A DNA stretch of 49,380 nucleotides from UBA8828 sp046315175. Lineage in GTDB: Bacteria; Verrucomicrobiota; Verrucomicrobiia; Opitutales; UBA953. The notes beneath the pieces are model-generated. The model worked only from the letters and a program-made list of their open reading frames with translations. It searched no databases and had not been told where the DNA came from. The stretch spans positions 1 through 49,380 of the forward strand of contig JBKDBK010000089.1 of assembly GCA_046315175.1 (NCBI GenBank). Reading direction: 5' to 3'. The translations under genes and the position numbers were made by a program. Positions 10,698-18,341 of the stretch are shown in pieces. Within the stretch, counting starts at the first letter, position 1. Every line of letters begins with the position of its first letter.

Positions 10698-11034
10698 CCC
10701 CCGCCGCCCGTCCCGCCCGCTCATCGGCTCCCACACCCTCGGTTGGATCGGCGCCGCCGTCGCCGTGATCGCCGTCGTCGTCGCGCTCGCCGCCGCCTTC
10801 CGCGCCAATCGCGCCGCCCCCCAGGCCGCCCTCGCCGCCAACCGCGAGCAGCAGCTCAAGCTGCGCCACGAGATCGAGGCCAAGGCCCGCGAGGCCCTCT
10901 CCAAGCCCGGCAAGAACGCCGACGGCACCTACCGCGTCCCCATCGACCAGGTCCTCGCCCTCGCGGCCAAGGAACCCGCCCGCCTCGACGCCGTGCGCGA
11001 GCACGCGCTGAGGGAGCAGGCCGCCGGCAAGTGA
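10690..11034 (+). CDS. Small single-span membrane protein in the ACIII operon
   Basis: The gene overlaps the end of actF by 8 bp and encodes 114 residues. One transmembrane helix (about 18-38) is followed by a charged segment (50-75) likely to form a helix, and a C-terminal motif GTYRVPIDQVLAL. From memory, this last motif resembles the 'IPID-AM-L' ending of small unnamed proteins found beside cytochrome oxidase and ACIII genes in other phyla. That similarity is an inference and needs a profile search. I do not recognise a named family; an assembly or accessory subunit is the most natural guess from position. Confidence 0.75.
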   Translation: MSDPRRPSRPLIGSHTLGWIGAAVAVIAVVVALAAAFRANRAAPQAALAANREQQLKLRHEIEAKAREALSKPGKNADGTYRVPIDQVLALAAKEPARLDAVREHALREQAAGK

Positions 11035-11071
11035 CGCCGGCCCCGCCCAACCCCGCCATCCCCTGATTTCC

Positions 11072-12496
11072 ATGTCCACCGTTTCCAGCGTCCAGCAGGT
11101 GATCCGACGCCATGAGCCGCTCGCCGAGCCCAACCTCGGCCGCGTCGCCCAGGTCGACCACTCCCTCGCCCCGGCCGCCCTCCTCCTCAGCGTCCTCGCC
11201 GCCCTCTGGCTCCTCGCCAGCTCCCTCCTCGGCCTCGTCGCCTCCCTCCAGCTCCACCTCCCCGAGCTCGTCTCCGCCGAGGCCCTCACCTACGGCCGCG
11301 TGCGCGACCTCCAGTCCGTCCTCCTCAACTACGGCTGGTCCGCCAACGCCGCCCTCGCCGTCGGCCTCTGGGTCGCCCACCGCCTCGGCCGCGTCGAGTC
11401 CCGCCACGCCTGGGTCGCCGTCCTCGGCACCCTCGGCTGGAACCTCGCCCTCGCCTGGGGCTGCCTCTCCCTCCTCGGCGGCGGCACCACCGGCCTGCCC
11501 AGCCTCGAGCTGCCCCGCGAGACCGGCCCCTTCATGGTCGCCTGCTTCCTCGCCGTCGGCCTCTGGGCCGCCGTCGCCTTCAGCCGCCGCCACACGCCCC
11601 ATGTCTTCGCCGCCCAGTGGCATGTGCTCGCCGCCGTCCTGAGCTTCCCCGTCCTTCACCTCCTCGCCCACGCGGCCATCCACGCCTATCCCTCCGACGG
11701 CGTCCTGCAGGCCATCGTCGCCGCCTGGCACGCCCACGGCTTCCTCGGGCTCTTCCTCGCCCCCGTCGCCCTCGCCGCCATTTACTACCTCATCCCCAAG
11801 GAGACCGGACGTCCCATCCGGGGCTACTACCTCGCCACCGTCGCCTTCTGGCTGTTCGTCACCCTCCACGCCTGGGCCGGCGCCGCCCATCTCCTCGGCT
11901 CGCCCGTGCCCGCCTGGATCCAGTCCTCCGGCGTGGTCGCCGCGATCATGCTCCTCGTGCCCGCGATCATCGCCGCCATCAACTTCCAGGGCACGCTCTG
12001 GCAGGCTCCCCGCGGCCCCCGCAGCCCGTCGCTGCGCTTCGCCGCCGCCGCCGCCCACGGCTTCCTCCTCTGGATCCTCGCCTTTGTCCTGCTGTCCACC
12101 CGCACGGGCAGCGCCCGCTTCCGCTTCACCGAGCTCGAGCAGGCCCAGGGCATCCTCGCCCTCCACGGCTTCGTCGCCCTCGCGCTCTTCGCCGGCCTCT
12201 ACTACCTCCTCCCCCGCGTGACCCGCCGCGAGTGGCCCTCGCAGGGGCTCGTCGCCGCCCACTACTGGCTCTGCCTGCTCGGCACCTCCGGCGCCGTCCT
12301 CGCCCTCGGCGCCCTCGGCTGGCTTCGCGCCGAGGCCCCCGCCGACCTCGCCCAGACCGCCCGCGTCCTCAACGCCGCCGCCTCCGTCTCCTTCGCCACC
12401 CTCCTGCTCGGCCACCTGGCCTTCGTCGCCAACCTCGCCGCCCTGCTCACCCTCTCGCCCCGCCCCCGCGGCGTCGCCCCCCTGTCCGTCCGATGA
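11072..12496 (+). CDS. ccoN: CcoN-like membrane protein lacking most oxidase metal ligands
   Basis: The 474-residue polytopic protein aligns along its length with subunit I of cbb3 oxidases: YGRVRDL near 74, QWHVLAAVLSFPVLH near 182, AIYYLIPKETGRP near 236 and LHAWAGAAHLL near 265. The key residues differ. The helix II histidine for low-spin heme b is Gln81. The CuB histidine pair of helix VII is Ala272-His273, and the cross-linked Tyr position is His266. The helix X His-X-His for the two hemes b falls on Gln359 and Ile361. Only the helix VI CuB histidine (His222) is kept. It is therefore unlikely to reduce oxygen. The stop overlaps the next start as ATGA. A structural or docking role with ACIII is an inference. 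Confidence 0.82.
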   Translation: MSTVSSVQQVIRRHEPLAEPNLGRVAQVDHSLAPAALLLSVLAALWLLASSLLGLVASLQLHLPELVSAEALTYGRVRDLQSVLLNYGWSANAALAVGLWVAHRLGRVESRHAWVAVLGTLGWNLALAWGCLSLLGGGTTGLPSLELPRETGPFMVACFLAVGLWAAVAFSRRHTPHVFAAQWHVLAAVLSFPVLHLLAHAAIHAYPSDGVLQAIVAAWHAHGFLGLFLAPVALAAIYYLIPKETGRPIRGYYLATVAFWLFVTLHAWAGAAHLLGSPVPAWIQSSGVVAAIMLLVPAIIAAINFQGTLWQAPRGPRSPSLRFAAAAAHGFLLWILAFVLLSTRTGSARFRFTELEQAQGILALHGFVALALFAGLYYLLPRVTRREWPSQGLVAAHYWLCLLGTSGAVLALGALGWLRAEAPADLAQTARVLNAAASVSFATLLLGHLAFVANLAALLTLSPRPRGVAPLSVR

Positions 12497-13113
12497 ACAA
12501 GCTCTCCCTCATCTCCGCCGGCCTGTTCCTTTCCCTCGGCCTTTCCTTCGCCGGCCTCGCCCTCACCAGCCAGGTCCAGCAGTCCGGTCTCGCCCCCGCG
12601 CAGGCCGAGGAAGGCGGCCCGCTGCTCCCCGCGCCGGCCCCCGGCCTCGCCGTGCTCGGCAAGGATGTCTACCTCTCCCAAGGCTGCGTCCACTGCCACA
12701 CCCAGCAGGTTCGTCCCGCCAGCCAGGGCAACGACATCGCCAAGGGCTGGGGCAAGCGTCCCTCCGTCGCCCGCGACTACGTCCTCCAGGACCGCGTTCT
12801 CCTCGGCGCCTCGCGCCTCGGTCCCGACCTGGCCGACGTTGGCACGCGCCGCACCTCCGACGAGTGGCTGCATCTCCACCTCTTCGATCCCCGCATCGGC
12901 GACCCCGCCTCCTCCAAGCCCGCCTTCCGCCACCTCTACGACCTTCGCCCCGTCGCCGCGGCCAAGTCCGCCCTGAGCCTCCCCGCCGGTCACGCCGCCG
13001 CCGCCCCCGCCGGCCAGGCCTGGGTGCCCACCGAGCGCGCCACCCAGCTCGTCGCCTACCTCAGGTCCCTCCGCATCGACTACAGCACCCCCGAGGCCAA
13101 GCTGCCCGAATAA
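12493..13113 (+). CDS. ccoO: CcoO-like membrane-anchored monoheme cytochrome c
   Basis: The 206-residue protein has an N-terminal membrane anchor (6-26) and the CcoO signature around its heme site: YLSQGCVHCHTQQVRP with Cys65, Cys68 and His69. Further CcoO landmarks are LLGASRLGPDLADVG near 102 and SDEWLHLHLFDPR near 122. In ordinary CcoO the distal heme ligand is the Met of an NMPAY-type motif. Here the matching site reads SSKPAF, putting Lys142 in place of Met. Lys can ligate heme, so the protein may have a different redox potential or binding mode. The start is the ATG of the ATGA overlap with the CcoN-like gene. Confidence 0.85.
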   Translation: MNKLSLISAGLFLSLGLSFAGLALTSQVQQSGLAPAQAEEGGPLLPAPAPGLAVLGKDVYLSQGCVHCHTQQVRPASQGNDIAKGWGKRPSVARDYVLQDRVLLGASRLGPDLADVGTRRTSDEWLHLHLFDPRIGDPASSKPAFRHLYDLRPVAAAKSALSLPAGHAAAAPAGQAWVPTERATQLVAYLRSLRIDYSTPEAKLPE

Positions 13114-13117
13114 TCCC

Positions 13118-13816
13118 ATGAACGACCGCCCTTCCCAGCCCCGCCAGCCCGGCCGCGATTCCGGCCGCCGTCAGGACGACCAGGACCGCCGCTTCGCGGA
13201 GGCCTTTTCCGACGCCAAGCTGACCGAGGTCCACAGCCAGCTCGCCCGCGACAAGGAGGAGCCCACCGAGGGCTTCTCCGGCACCCCCGTCTTCCTCGTC
13301 TTCCTCGTCTGCGCCCTCGGCTTCTGGGCCGGCGTCTACCTCACCCGCAACTCCGGCGGCTTCTCGCCCAAGGTCTTCGACCTCACCGCGGTCGCCACCT
13401 CCGCCAACGCCGCTCCCAAGGCCTTCCAGCCCGACCCCGAGAAGGGCCTCCAGCTCTACACCCAGCACTGCGCCACCTGCCACATGCCCAACGGCCTCGG
13501 CATGCCCGGCGTCTTCCCGCCCCTCGCCAAGTCCAATTGGATCGACGGCAACCAGGAGCGCACCGTGAAGATCATCCTCGCCGGCCTCGCGGGTGAGCTG
13601 ACCGTCAACGGCGTCAAGTACAACGGCAACATGCCCAACGTCGGCGCCGCCCTCAAGGACGGCCAGATCGCCCACATCGTCACCTATGTCAACCAGGCCT
13701 GGGGCAACGCCCAGCCTCCCATGACCGACGCCCAGGTCGCCGAGGTCCGCAAGAAGGTCGGCGCCCGCGGACAGTACTCCGTCAAGGAACTCCTCGAGCT
13801 GCACCCGGTGAAGTAA
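13118..13816 (+). CDS. Membrane-anchored monoheme cytochrome c
   Basis: The 232-residue protein starts with a polar, charged segment (1-55), then one transmembrane helix (about 60-80), then a cytochrome c domain. The heme site is CATCHMPNGLGMPGVFPPLA near residue 124 and the distal Met is probably in GNMPNVG near 170. It stands in the CcoP position of a cbb3-like gene order but has one heme domain rather than two, so it is not a standard CcoP. It follows the CcoO-like gene by 4 bp and is the last gene of the operon. It may carry electrons from ACIII onward. Confidence 0.85.
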   Translation: MNDRPSQPRQPGRDSGRRQDDQDRRFAEAFSDAKLTEVHSQLARDKEEPTEGFSGTPVFLVFLVCALGFWAGVYLTRNSGGFSPKVFDLTAVATSANAAPKAFQPDPEKGLQLYTQHCATCHMPNGLGMPGVFPPLAKSNWIDGNQERTVKIILAGLAGELTVNGVKYNGNMPNVGAALKDGQIAHIVTYVNQAWGNAQPPMTDAQVAEVRKKVGARGQYSVKELLELHPVK

Positions 13817-13819
13817 GCC

Positions 13820-13844
13820 GAGTCGCTGACGGCGTCAGCGACTC
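13820..13844 (+). terminator. Hairpin at the end of the respiratory operon
   Basis: A perfect 11-bp stem (GAGTCGCTGAC / GTCAGCGACTC) with loop GGC begins 3 bp after the last stop codon. There is no T run behind it. The location suggests transcript termination or 3'-end protection. Confidence 0.6.
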
Positions 13845-13849
13845 AGGCA

Positions 13850-14192
13850 GCCGGTGCACGGTGGCACAGCTGCACAGGGGCACGGGAGGAAGAGGCGGTG
13901 TCAGCGGGCTGGAACTCTCCAGTATCCCCCTGGAAGGGGACGCGAAGGACCAGAAGGATTCCAAGGATACGAAGGAAGCGGAAGACGGAGAGGGCAGGGT
14001 GTCGGTCAGCCCCCTCCCCTTTATCTCTTCATCCTTTTAATCCCTCCCAACCGCCAACGAGCGCCAGCTAGTCCTCTCACCGCTCACCAGTCACCGGTCA
14101 CCGGCATCTATCTCCCGTGCCCCCGTGCCACCGTGCCACCGTGCACTTCCCCGCGGCGCCCTGAGCCGCCGTGCCCCTGTGCCCCGGCTGTC
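13850..14192. repeat. Composite intergenic repeat (copy A)
   Basis: This region between the convergent cytochrome and trxA genes holds no credible gene. Its left end carries CACAGGGGCACGGGAGG-type sequence and its right end the inverse, CCCGTGCCCC-type units, so the two ends can pair. Between them lie blocks also found in the other copies: AAGGATTCCAAGG (about 13955), TTCATCCTTTTAAT (about 14027), CAACGAGCGCCAGC (about 14055) and, at 14093-14123, a 31-bp stretch with two differences from the inverse of copy B. Confidence 0.7.
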
Positions 14193-14222
14193 CTGAGACT
14201 GCGCCTTAAGGCGCAGTCTCAG
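14193..14222. terminator. 30-bp perfect palindrome over the trxA stop codon
   Basis: CTGAGACTGCGCC, TTAA, GGCGCAGTCTCAG forms a perfect 13-bp stem with a 4-base centre. The trxA stop codon (minus strand, 14219-14221) lies inside its right arm. No T run follows on either strand. It probably ends or protects the trxA transcript and, being symmetric, could act on both strands. Confidence 0.6.
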
Positions 14223-14560
14223 GCGTGCTTCTTGAGCAGCGCCGAGATCTGGGCCTTGGCGTTGGGAGGCGCGCCGACCATCTTGTCGACCACCGCGCCG
14301 TTTTTGTAGACGAACAGGGCGGGAATCGAGCTGACACCCAGCTTCTGCGCCAGGGGCAGGTTGGTGTCCGAGTCCAGGCTCACCTTGCAGATTTGGACGG
14401 TCTCGGACTGCTCCTCGGCAATTTGGTCGAGCACCGGGGCGAGGGCGCGGCAGGGTCCGCACCAGCTGGCCCAGAAGTCGACCAGGACGACTTTGCCGGG
14501 GGCGCTCACGGCGGCGTCATACGACGACGCCTCGAGCTCGAGGATCTTGGGGGAGGCCAT
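14219..14560 (-). CDS. trxA: Thioredoxin
   Basis: The 113-residue protein has the thioredoxin fold and the standard active site ASWCGPCRAL with Cys34 and Cys37. The cis-proline region SSIPALFVYKNG near residue 77 is intact. It reduces disulfides in cytosolic proteins. There is no signal peptide. It is the last gene of a minus-strand run that begins with the lptD-like gene, and lies 3 bp behind a small proline-rich gene. Its stop sits in a 30-bp palindrome. Confidence 0.97.
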   Translation of the reverse strand: MASPKILELEASSYDAAVSAPGKVVLVDFWASWCGPCRALAPVLDQIAEEQSETVQICKVSLDSDTNLPLAQKLGVSSIPALFVYKNGAVVDKMVGAPPNAKAQISALLKKHA

Positions 14561-14563
14561 GAA

Positions 14564-14887
14564 TCAGGCTTGGGTCTTGGAGAAGAGCTCCAGCGCGAGG
14601 AAGACCGCGCAGCCCACGGAACCGAGGGCGGCGACGACATCCAAGGCGACCACCCAGCCGGCATCGGCGGGCTGGGCGACACCCGTGGTGGGCGAAAGAG
14701 GTGCGGTCCTGGGCGCGGCGGCCACGGGAGGACGGGGGATGGCTCCAGCCGCCGGAGGAGGGGGCAACGGGGCGGCCGGAGGCGGCGTGGGAGTCCCGGC
14801 GCGAGGCTGGAGCTTAAGCTTCGGGGGCTGGGGTGCTCCGCCGGTGCTGTCGGAAGGGGGAGGAGGAGGGGGAACCTCGGTGCTCAT
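14564..14887 (-). CDS. Proline-rich tail-anchored small protein
   Basis: The 107-residue product has a long proline-rich N-terminal part (residues 5-75) of low complexity and one hydrophobic helix near the C-terminus (about 78-100). This is the layout of a protein held to the membrane by its tail with the proline-rich part in the cytosol. I do not recognise a family. It lies 3 bp before trxA, which suggests co-translation. A longer start at 15034 is possible, but that N-terminus looks unlike a protein and would overlap the preceding gene. Confidence 0.65.
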   Translation of the reverse strand: MSTEVPPPPPPSDSTGGAPQPPKLKLQPRAGTPTPPPAAPLPPPPAAGAIPRPPVAAAPRTAPLSPTTGVAQPADAGWVVALDVVAALGSVGCAVFLALELFSKTQA

Positions 14888-14942
14888 GAGCGTTGGATGA
14901 AACGGTGTCCCAGCCGGATGGGAAGTCAATGCATCCGTGGCT

Positions 14943-15197
14943 TCAGGCCTTCTCGGCGTTCTTCCGCAGCAGGTCCATGACCTCCCGGGCCTCCGCCTCG
15001 GCCAAGGTCCGGCCCTTTCGGCCCAAATCCTCAACCGTGCGGATAACCGTTCCGGTCATCCGCTCATGCGTCTCCTCCGAGCCGCCCGCCAGAAGGAAGC
15101 CCTCCCCCTGGGTCACGCGCTTATGCCCGTCCTGGCTATCGAGCCCCAGCCCGAGCAGCCGGGGGGCTTGGCGGTTCTTGGCGCGGCGCTTGGCCAT
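14943..15197 (-). CDS. Small conserved-looking hypothetical protein
   Basis: The 84-residue product starts with a basic segment (MAKRRAKNRQAPR) and contains DGHKRVTQGEGFLLAGGSEE in the centre and a predicted helical C-terminus ending in LLRKNAEKA. From memory it resembles short unnamed proteins of Verrucomicrobia; I cannot assign a function. A TTG directly before the ATG could add one residue. It lies between scpA and the proline-rich gene on the same strand. Confidence 0.7.
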   Translation of the reverse strand: MAKRRAKNRQAPRLLGLGLDSQDGHKRVTQGEGFLLAGGSEETHERMTGTVIRTVEDLGRKGRTLAEAEAREVMDLLRKNAEKA

Positions 15198-15235
15198 CAA
15201 GGGTGACTCTTGGCGAAAACCCCTCCGCTTTCAAG

Positions 15236-16078
15236 TCATTCGCCCTCGCCCGCGGGCGGGTCGTCGAATTCCGAGCCGGCAGCCGCGGCGGCTGGCGCAG
15301 CCGCCTTTCGGCAGAGAATCTCCCCGAACTGGTCGTCCTGGTCGAGGGTGAGGGTCCCGAGGCGCGCCAGCTCCAGGCAGGCCAGGAAGGTCGACACCAG
15401 GAGGGGGATCGTCGGGCGCTCCGGGAGCAGCGAGGTGAACGTGAACGCCGTCTCCGACCCCAGGCGCGCCAGGATCAGCTCCATCCGGTCCGACACCGTC
15501 ACGGTCTCCGCCCCGATGTCGCCCGGCTGGATGCGCTCCGCCAGCCGCCGCAGGATCAGGTTGAAGGTGTTCCACAGCTCGATGCGGTCGGTCGGGGCCA
15601 CCGGACGGGCCGGCAGGTCCTCCGGGTTCGGGGCGCTGACCTCCCGGGGCAGCAGGCCTTGGCGCTCGTCGATCAGCCCGCGCAGGATGGCCGCCGTCTC
15701 CTTGACGCGCTTGTACTGGATCAGCTGCTGCACCAGCGACCAGCGCGGGTCGTGCGCGCTGTCGTCCGCCACCGGCTCCTCGTCCTTGCGCTCCGCCGCG
15801 GGCAGCAGCATCCGGCTCTTGATGACCATCAGCGTCGCCGCCATCACGAAGAAGTCCCCCGCGAGCTCGAGGTTGCCCTTCTCCTGGTTGCGCAGCACCT
15901 CGAGGTACTGCCGGGTCACCGTCTCGATGGGGATGTCGTAGATGTCGACCTCGTTCTTGCGGATGAGGAACAGCAGCAGGTCGAGCGGACCCTCGAAGAC
16001 GTCGAGCCGGATCGGGTGGTCGGGCGGCGGCAGGAGGCCGTCGACGGGCAGGGCGGGCTCGGGGCTGGCGTTTTCCAC
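15236..16078 (-). CDS. scpA: Segregation and condensation protein A
   Basis: The 280-residue protein is the kleisin subunit of the SMC-ScpAB complex, which organises and segregates the chromosome. The N-terminal ScpA signature is clear: VFEGPLDLLLFLIRKNEVDIYDIPI (about residues 24-48), followed by FFVMAATLMVIKSRMLLP. The C-terminal winged-helix part includes TSLLPERPTIPLLVSTFLACLELARLG. The GTG start at 16078 is preferred because it lies 2 bp after the lptD-like stop and gives a normal N-terminus. No scpB is in the window. The tail is rich in Ala and acidic residues. Confidence 0.92.
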   Translation of the reverse strand: MENASPEPALPVDGLLPPPDHPIRLDVFEGPLDLLLFLIRKNEVDIYDIPIETVTRQYLEVLRNQEKGNLELAGDFFVMAATLMVIKSRMLLPAAERKDEEPVADDSAHDPRWSLVQQLIQYKRVKETAAILRGLIDERQGLLPREVSAPNPEDLPARPVAPTDRIELWNTFNLILRRLAERIQPGDIGAETVTVSDRMELILARLGSETAFTFTSLLPERPTIPLLVSTFLACLELARLGTLTLDQDDQFGEILCRKAAAPAAAAAGSEFDDPPAGEGE

Positions 16079-16080
16079 GG

Positions 16081-18252
16081 TCAGAACTTGAACACCCGGA
16101 CGCGGACGGTGAAGCCCAATGAGCCGTCGTCGTAGCGGCTGGCGCGCTCGTTGACGCCGTATTCGAGCTCCCAGGAGTCGCCGATGCGCTGCACCAGCAC
16201 CGCGCTCGTCTCCAGCGTCCGGCCGCCCTCCAGGTCGTGGATGTGACCCAGCTTCAGGCGGAAGGCCGAGTTGAGGCGAAGCGTCCAGGCCAGGAAGGCC
16301 TGCCGCACCGCCTCCGGTTCGGCCAGCTCCGTGTAGCCGAGGCTCGCCTGCCAGAGGTCGCCCGAGCGGATCTCCGCCCATCCCGCCAGGCCCGAGTCCC
16401 CGCCCCCGGTCGGTTGCCGGGCCAGCGTGTGGACCGACAGCCAGTCCGCGGCCGTCCAGGCCAGGTGGGCGTGCGCCGCCGTCTCGGCCTCGGCCGCCCC
16501 CCGCGGGTCGCGCCAATCAAGGAAGAGGTCCGCCCGCAGCACCTCGCGCGTGCCCTTCGCCGGGTCGCGGGTCTCAAGCGTGTTGCGCACGCCCAGCTGG
16601 GCGACCTGCCGCTCGCCGATCGTGTCGCCGTCGCGCCGGTCCGCCAGGTCGAGCACGGGGAGGTTCAGCTCGGCCAGCGTCCCGCGGTCGAGCCTCGGTT
16701 GCGCGCCCCCGGCGTCGATCTCCGGCAGGGCCCGCCAGCCCAGGAAGGGCCGCACCGTGTGGCGGAGTCCGTTGATCGCCCAGTGCGGCGACGCCACATC
16801 CCAGGTCGCCGAGGCGGTCAGCTCGAGGTCGAAACCCGCCTGCCCGAGGACGCGCGCGACCGGCTCACCCGCCGTCCCGTCGTCCCACCACGTCGACCTC
16901 ATGCCGAGGACCGGCCGGAAGGAGAGCCAGTCCGAGTGGCGGATCGACTTGCCCAGGCCGAGATACCCGTCGACCCGCGTCACCTCGGCCCGGTCGGCGA
17001 AGCCCGTCGTGTCCAGGAAGTCGATGCCGCCCAGCTGCTCGCTCGGTCGCTCGACCAGCCGGGCGGCCGAGAGCCACCCGCGCGCCATCACGCTCGAGTC
17101 GGCCAGCGGCGTCTCGGGGAGATCCAGCCGCGCCTCGGGCAGGCGCTGCACCACGTCCTGGAAGTCGTCCGTGCGCGCGGAGGCGAGCAGCGAGGCGTAG
17201 GCCGGGCCGAGCGGCTGGCTCAGCTCGACAAAGCTCTGGGGCAGCTGGGAATCACCCGCCAGCTTGCCCCGGTAGTCGCGCACCACATCCGGGTCGCTCA
17301 GCCCCTGCGCCTGCGCCGCCAGCTCAAACCCGCCGGGCGAGCGGCCGTTGGCCTGCGCGAGCACGAAGAACCGGTCCCGGTCGGCCACCCGCCCGAAGGC
17401 GTCGGGCCGCGAGGCCAGGTCCGACTCGTCCCGGATGAACCCGCCCACCAGGTTCGTCCGCCAGCGCATGCCGGCGTCGGGCAGGTTCCAGTTGTCGTAG
17501 CGGACCGAGGGGCCGACCAGCACGCCCGCCTTGCTGTGGAGGTCGAGCAGGAGGCCGTTCCAGGTCGTCGCGTTCCGCCTCACCGTCGTCATCGTGCGGA
17601 TGTAGGCGCCCTGGGGCGAGCTGTCGCGGAAGCGCAGGTAGAGGTCCGCCGGGAAGTCGCGGTAGCCCCGCTGCGAGTAGTGGGGCAGGTGGAGGAAGGG
17701 CACGCCGCCGACCCGGGGTTGGGTGTCCTTCAGCACGATGCGCTCGTTGTCCTTGGTGTACGTCGCGGAACCGGCGCGGAGGGAAATCCCCGCCTCGCTC
17801 GGCTCGTTGCGCCACATCGCCACCTCCTCCATCCGGTAATCGCCCTTGCTGAGGACGAACCGCTCCGCGAAGAAGTAGGTGGGGAGCCGTCCCACCCGCA
17901 CGCGCTCCGCCACCAGCGTGCCCGCCCGGGTGTCGACCGTTGCCCTCTCGCCGAAGATGCGCAGGCGGGGCGCGGAGTAGGTGACATTCCCCTCCGCCAC
18001 CAGCGTGCCCGCCTCCAGGTCCATCCGGATGCTGTCCGCGCCCAGCTCGGCGTCGCCGCTCACGAAGCGCGCCTTGCGCGCCACGATCACGCGGCCTCCC
18101 TTCTCCGTCGAGAAGCTCTCCCCCTCCAGCCCGGTCGGCAGGGTGGGGCGCGCCGGCACAGCCTCCGCGCCCGCGGGGCCCGAGGTCTGGGCGGGCGCCG
18201 CCAAGGGCGAGGCCAGGGCGGCGGCAAGGAACCAGAGACGGCGTCCGGGCAT
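16081..18252 (-). CDS. lptD: LptD/OstA-like outer-membrane LPS assembly protein
   Basis: The 723-residue protein has a signal peptide (MPGRRLWFLAAALASPLAAPAQ), an N-terminal OstA/LptA-like beta-jellyroll (about 45-160; note EGNVTYSAPRLRIFGERATVD), and a long C-terminal region with alternating beta strands ending in Phe, as expected of an outer-membrane barrel. The LptD-type motif with HLPHYSQRGYRDFP lies near residue 190. LptD inserts lipopolysaccharide into the outer leaflet. No cysteines for the disulfides known in proteobacterial LptD are visible, so the protein is divergent. The start was chosen to give the signal peptide. scpA starts 2 bp after its stop. Confidence 0.8.
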   Translation of the reverse strand: MPGRRLWFLAAALASPLAAPAQTSGPAGAEAVPARPTLPTGLEGESFSTEKGGRVIVARKARFVSGDAELGADSIRMDLEAGTLVAEGNVTYSAPRLRIFGERATVDTRAGTLVAERVRVGRLPTYFFAERFVLSKGDYRMEEVAMWRNEPSEAGISLRAGSATYTKDNERIVLKDTQPRVGGVPFLHLPHYSQRGYRDFPADLYLRFRDSSPQGAYIRTMTTVRRNATTWNGLLLDLHSKAGVLVGPSVRYDNWNLPDAGMRWRTNLVGGFIRDESDLASRPDAFGRVADRDRFFVLAQANGRSPGGFELAAQAQGLSDPDVVRDYRGKLAGDSQLPQSFVELSQPLGPAYASLLASARTDDFQDVVQRLPEARLDLPETPLADSSVMARGWLSAARLVERPSEQLGGIDFLDTTGFADRAEVTRVDGYLGLGKSIRHSDWLSFRPVLGMRSTWWDDGTAGEPVARVLGQAGFDLELTASATWDVASPHWAINGLRHTVRPFLGWRALPEIDAGGAQPRLDRGTLAELNLPVLDLADRRDGDTIGERQVAQLGVRNTLETRDPAKGTREVLRADLFLDWRDPRGAAEAETAAHAHLAWTAADWLSVHTLARQPTGGGDSGLAGWAEIRSGDLWQASLGYTELAEPEAVRQAFLAWTLRLNSAFRLKLGHIHDLEGGRTLETSAVLVQRIGDSWELEYGVNERASRYDDGSLGFTVRVRVFKF

Positions 18253-18341
18253 CGCACCCGACACTTGCCCGGATGCCCTTGCGGACAAGGTTTTTCCGGC
18301 ATTCCGCTTGCCGCCCCCCACCCCTTGCGAGAGGCTTCCGC

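Noticed and set aside
14091..14462. Minus-strand open frame overlapping trxA and repeat copy A
   Set aside because: It is mostly out-of-frame trxA and repeat DNA, with no protein-like features.
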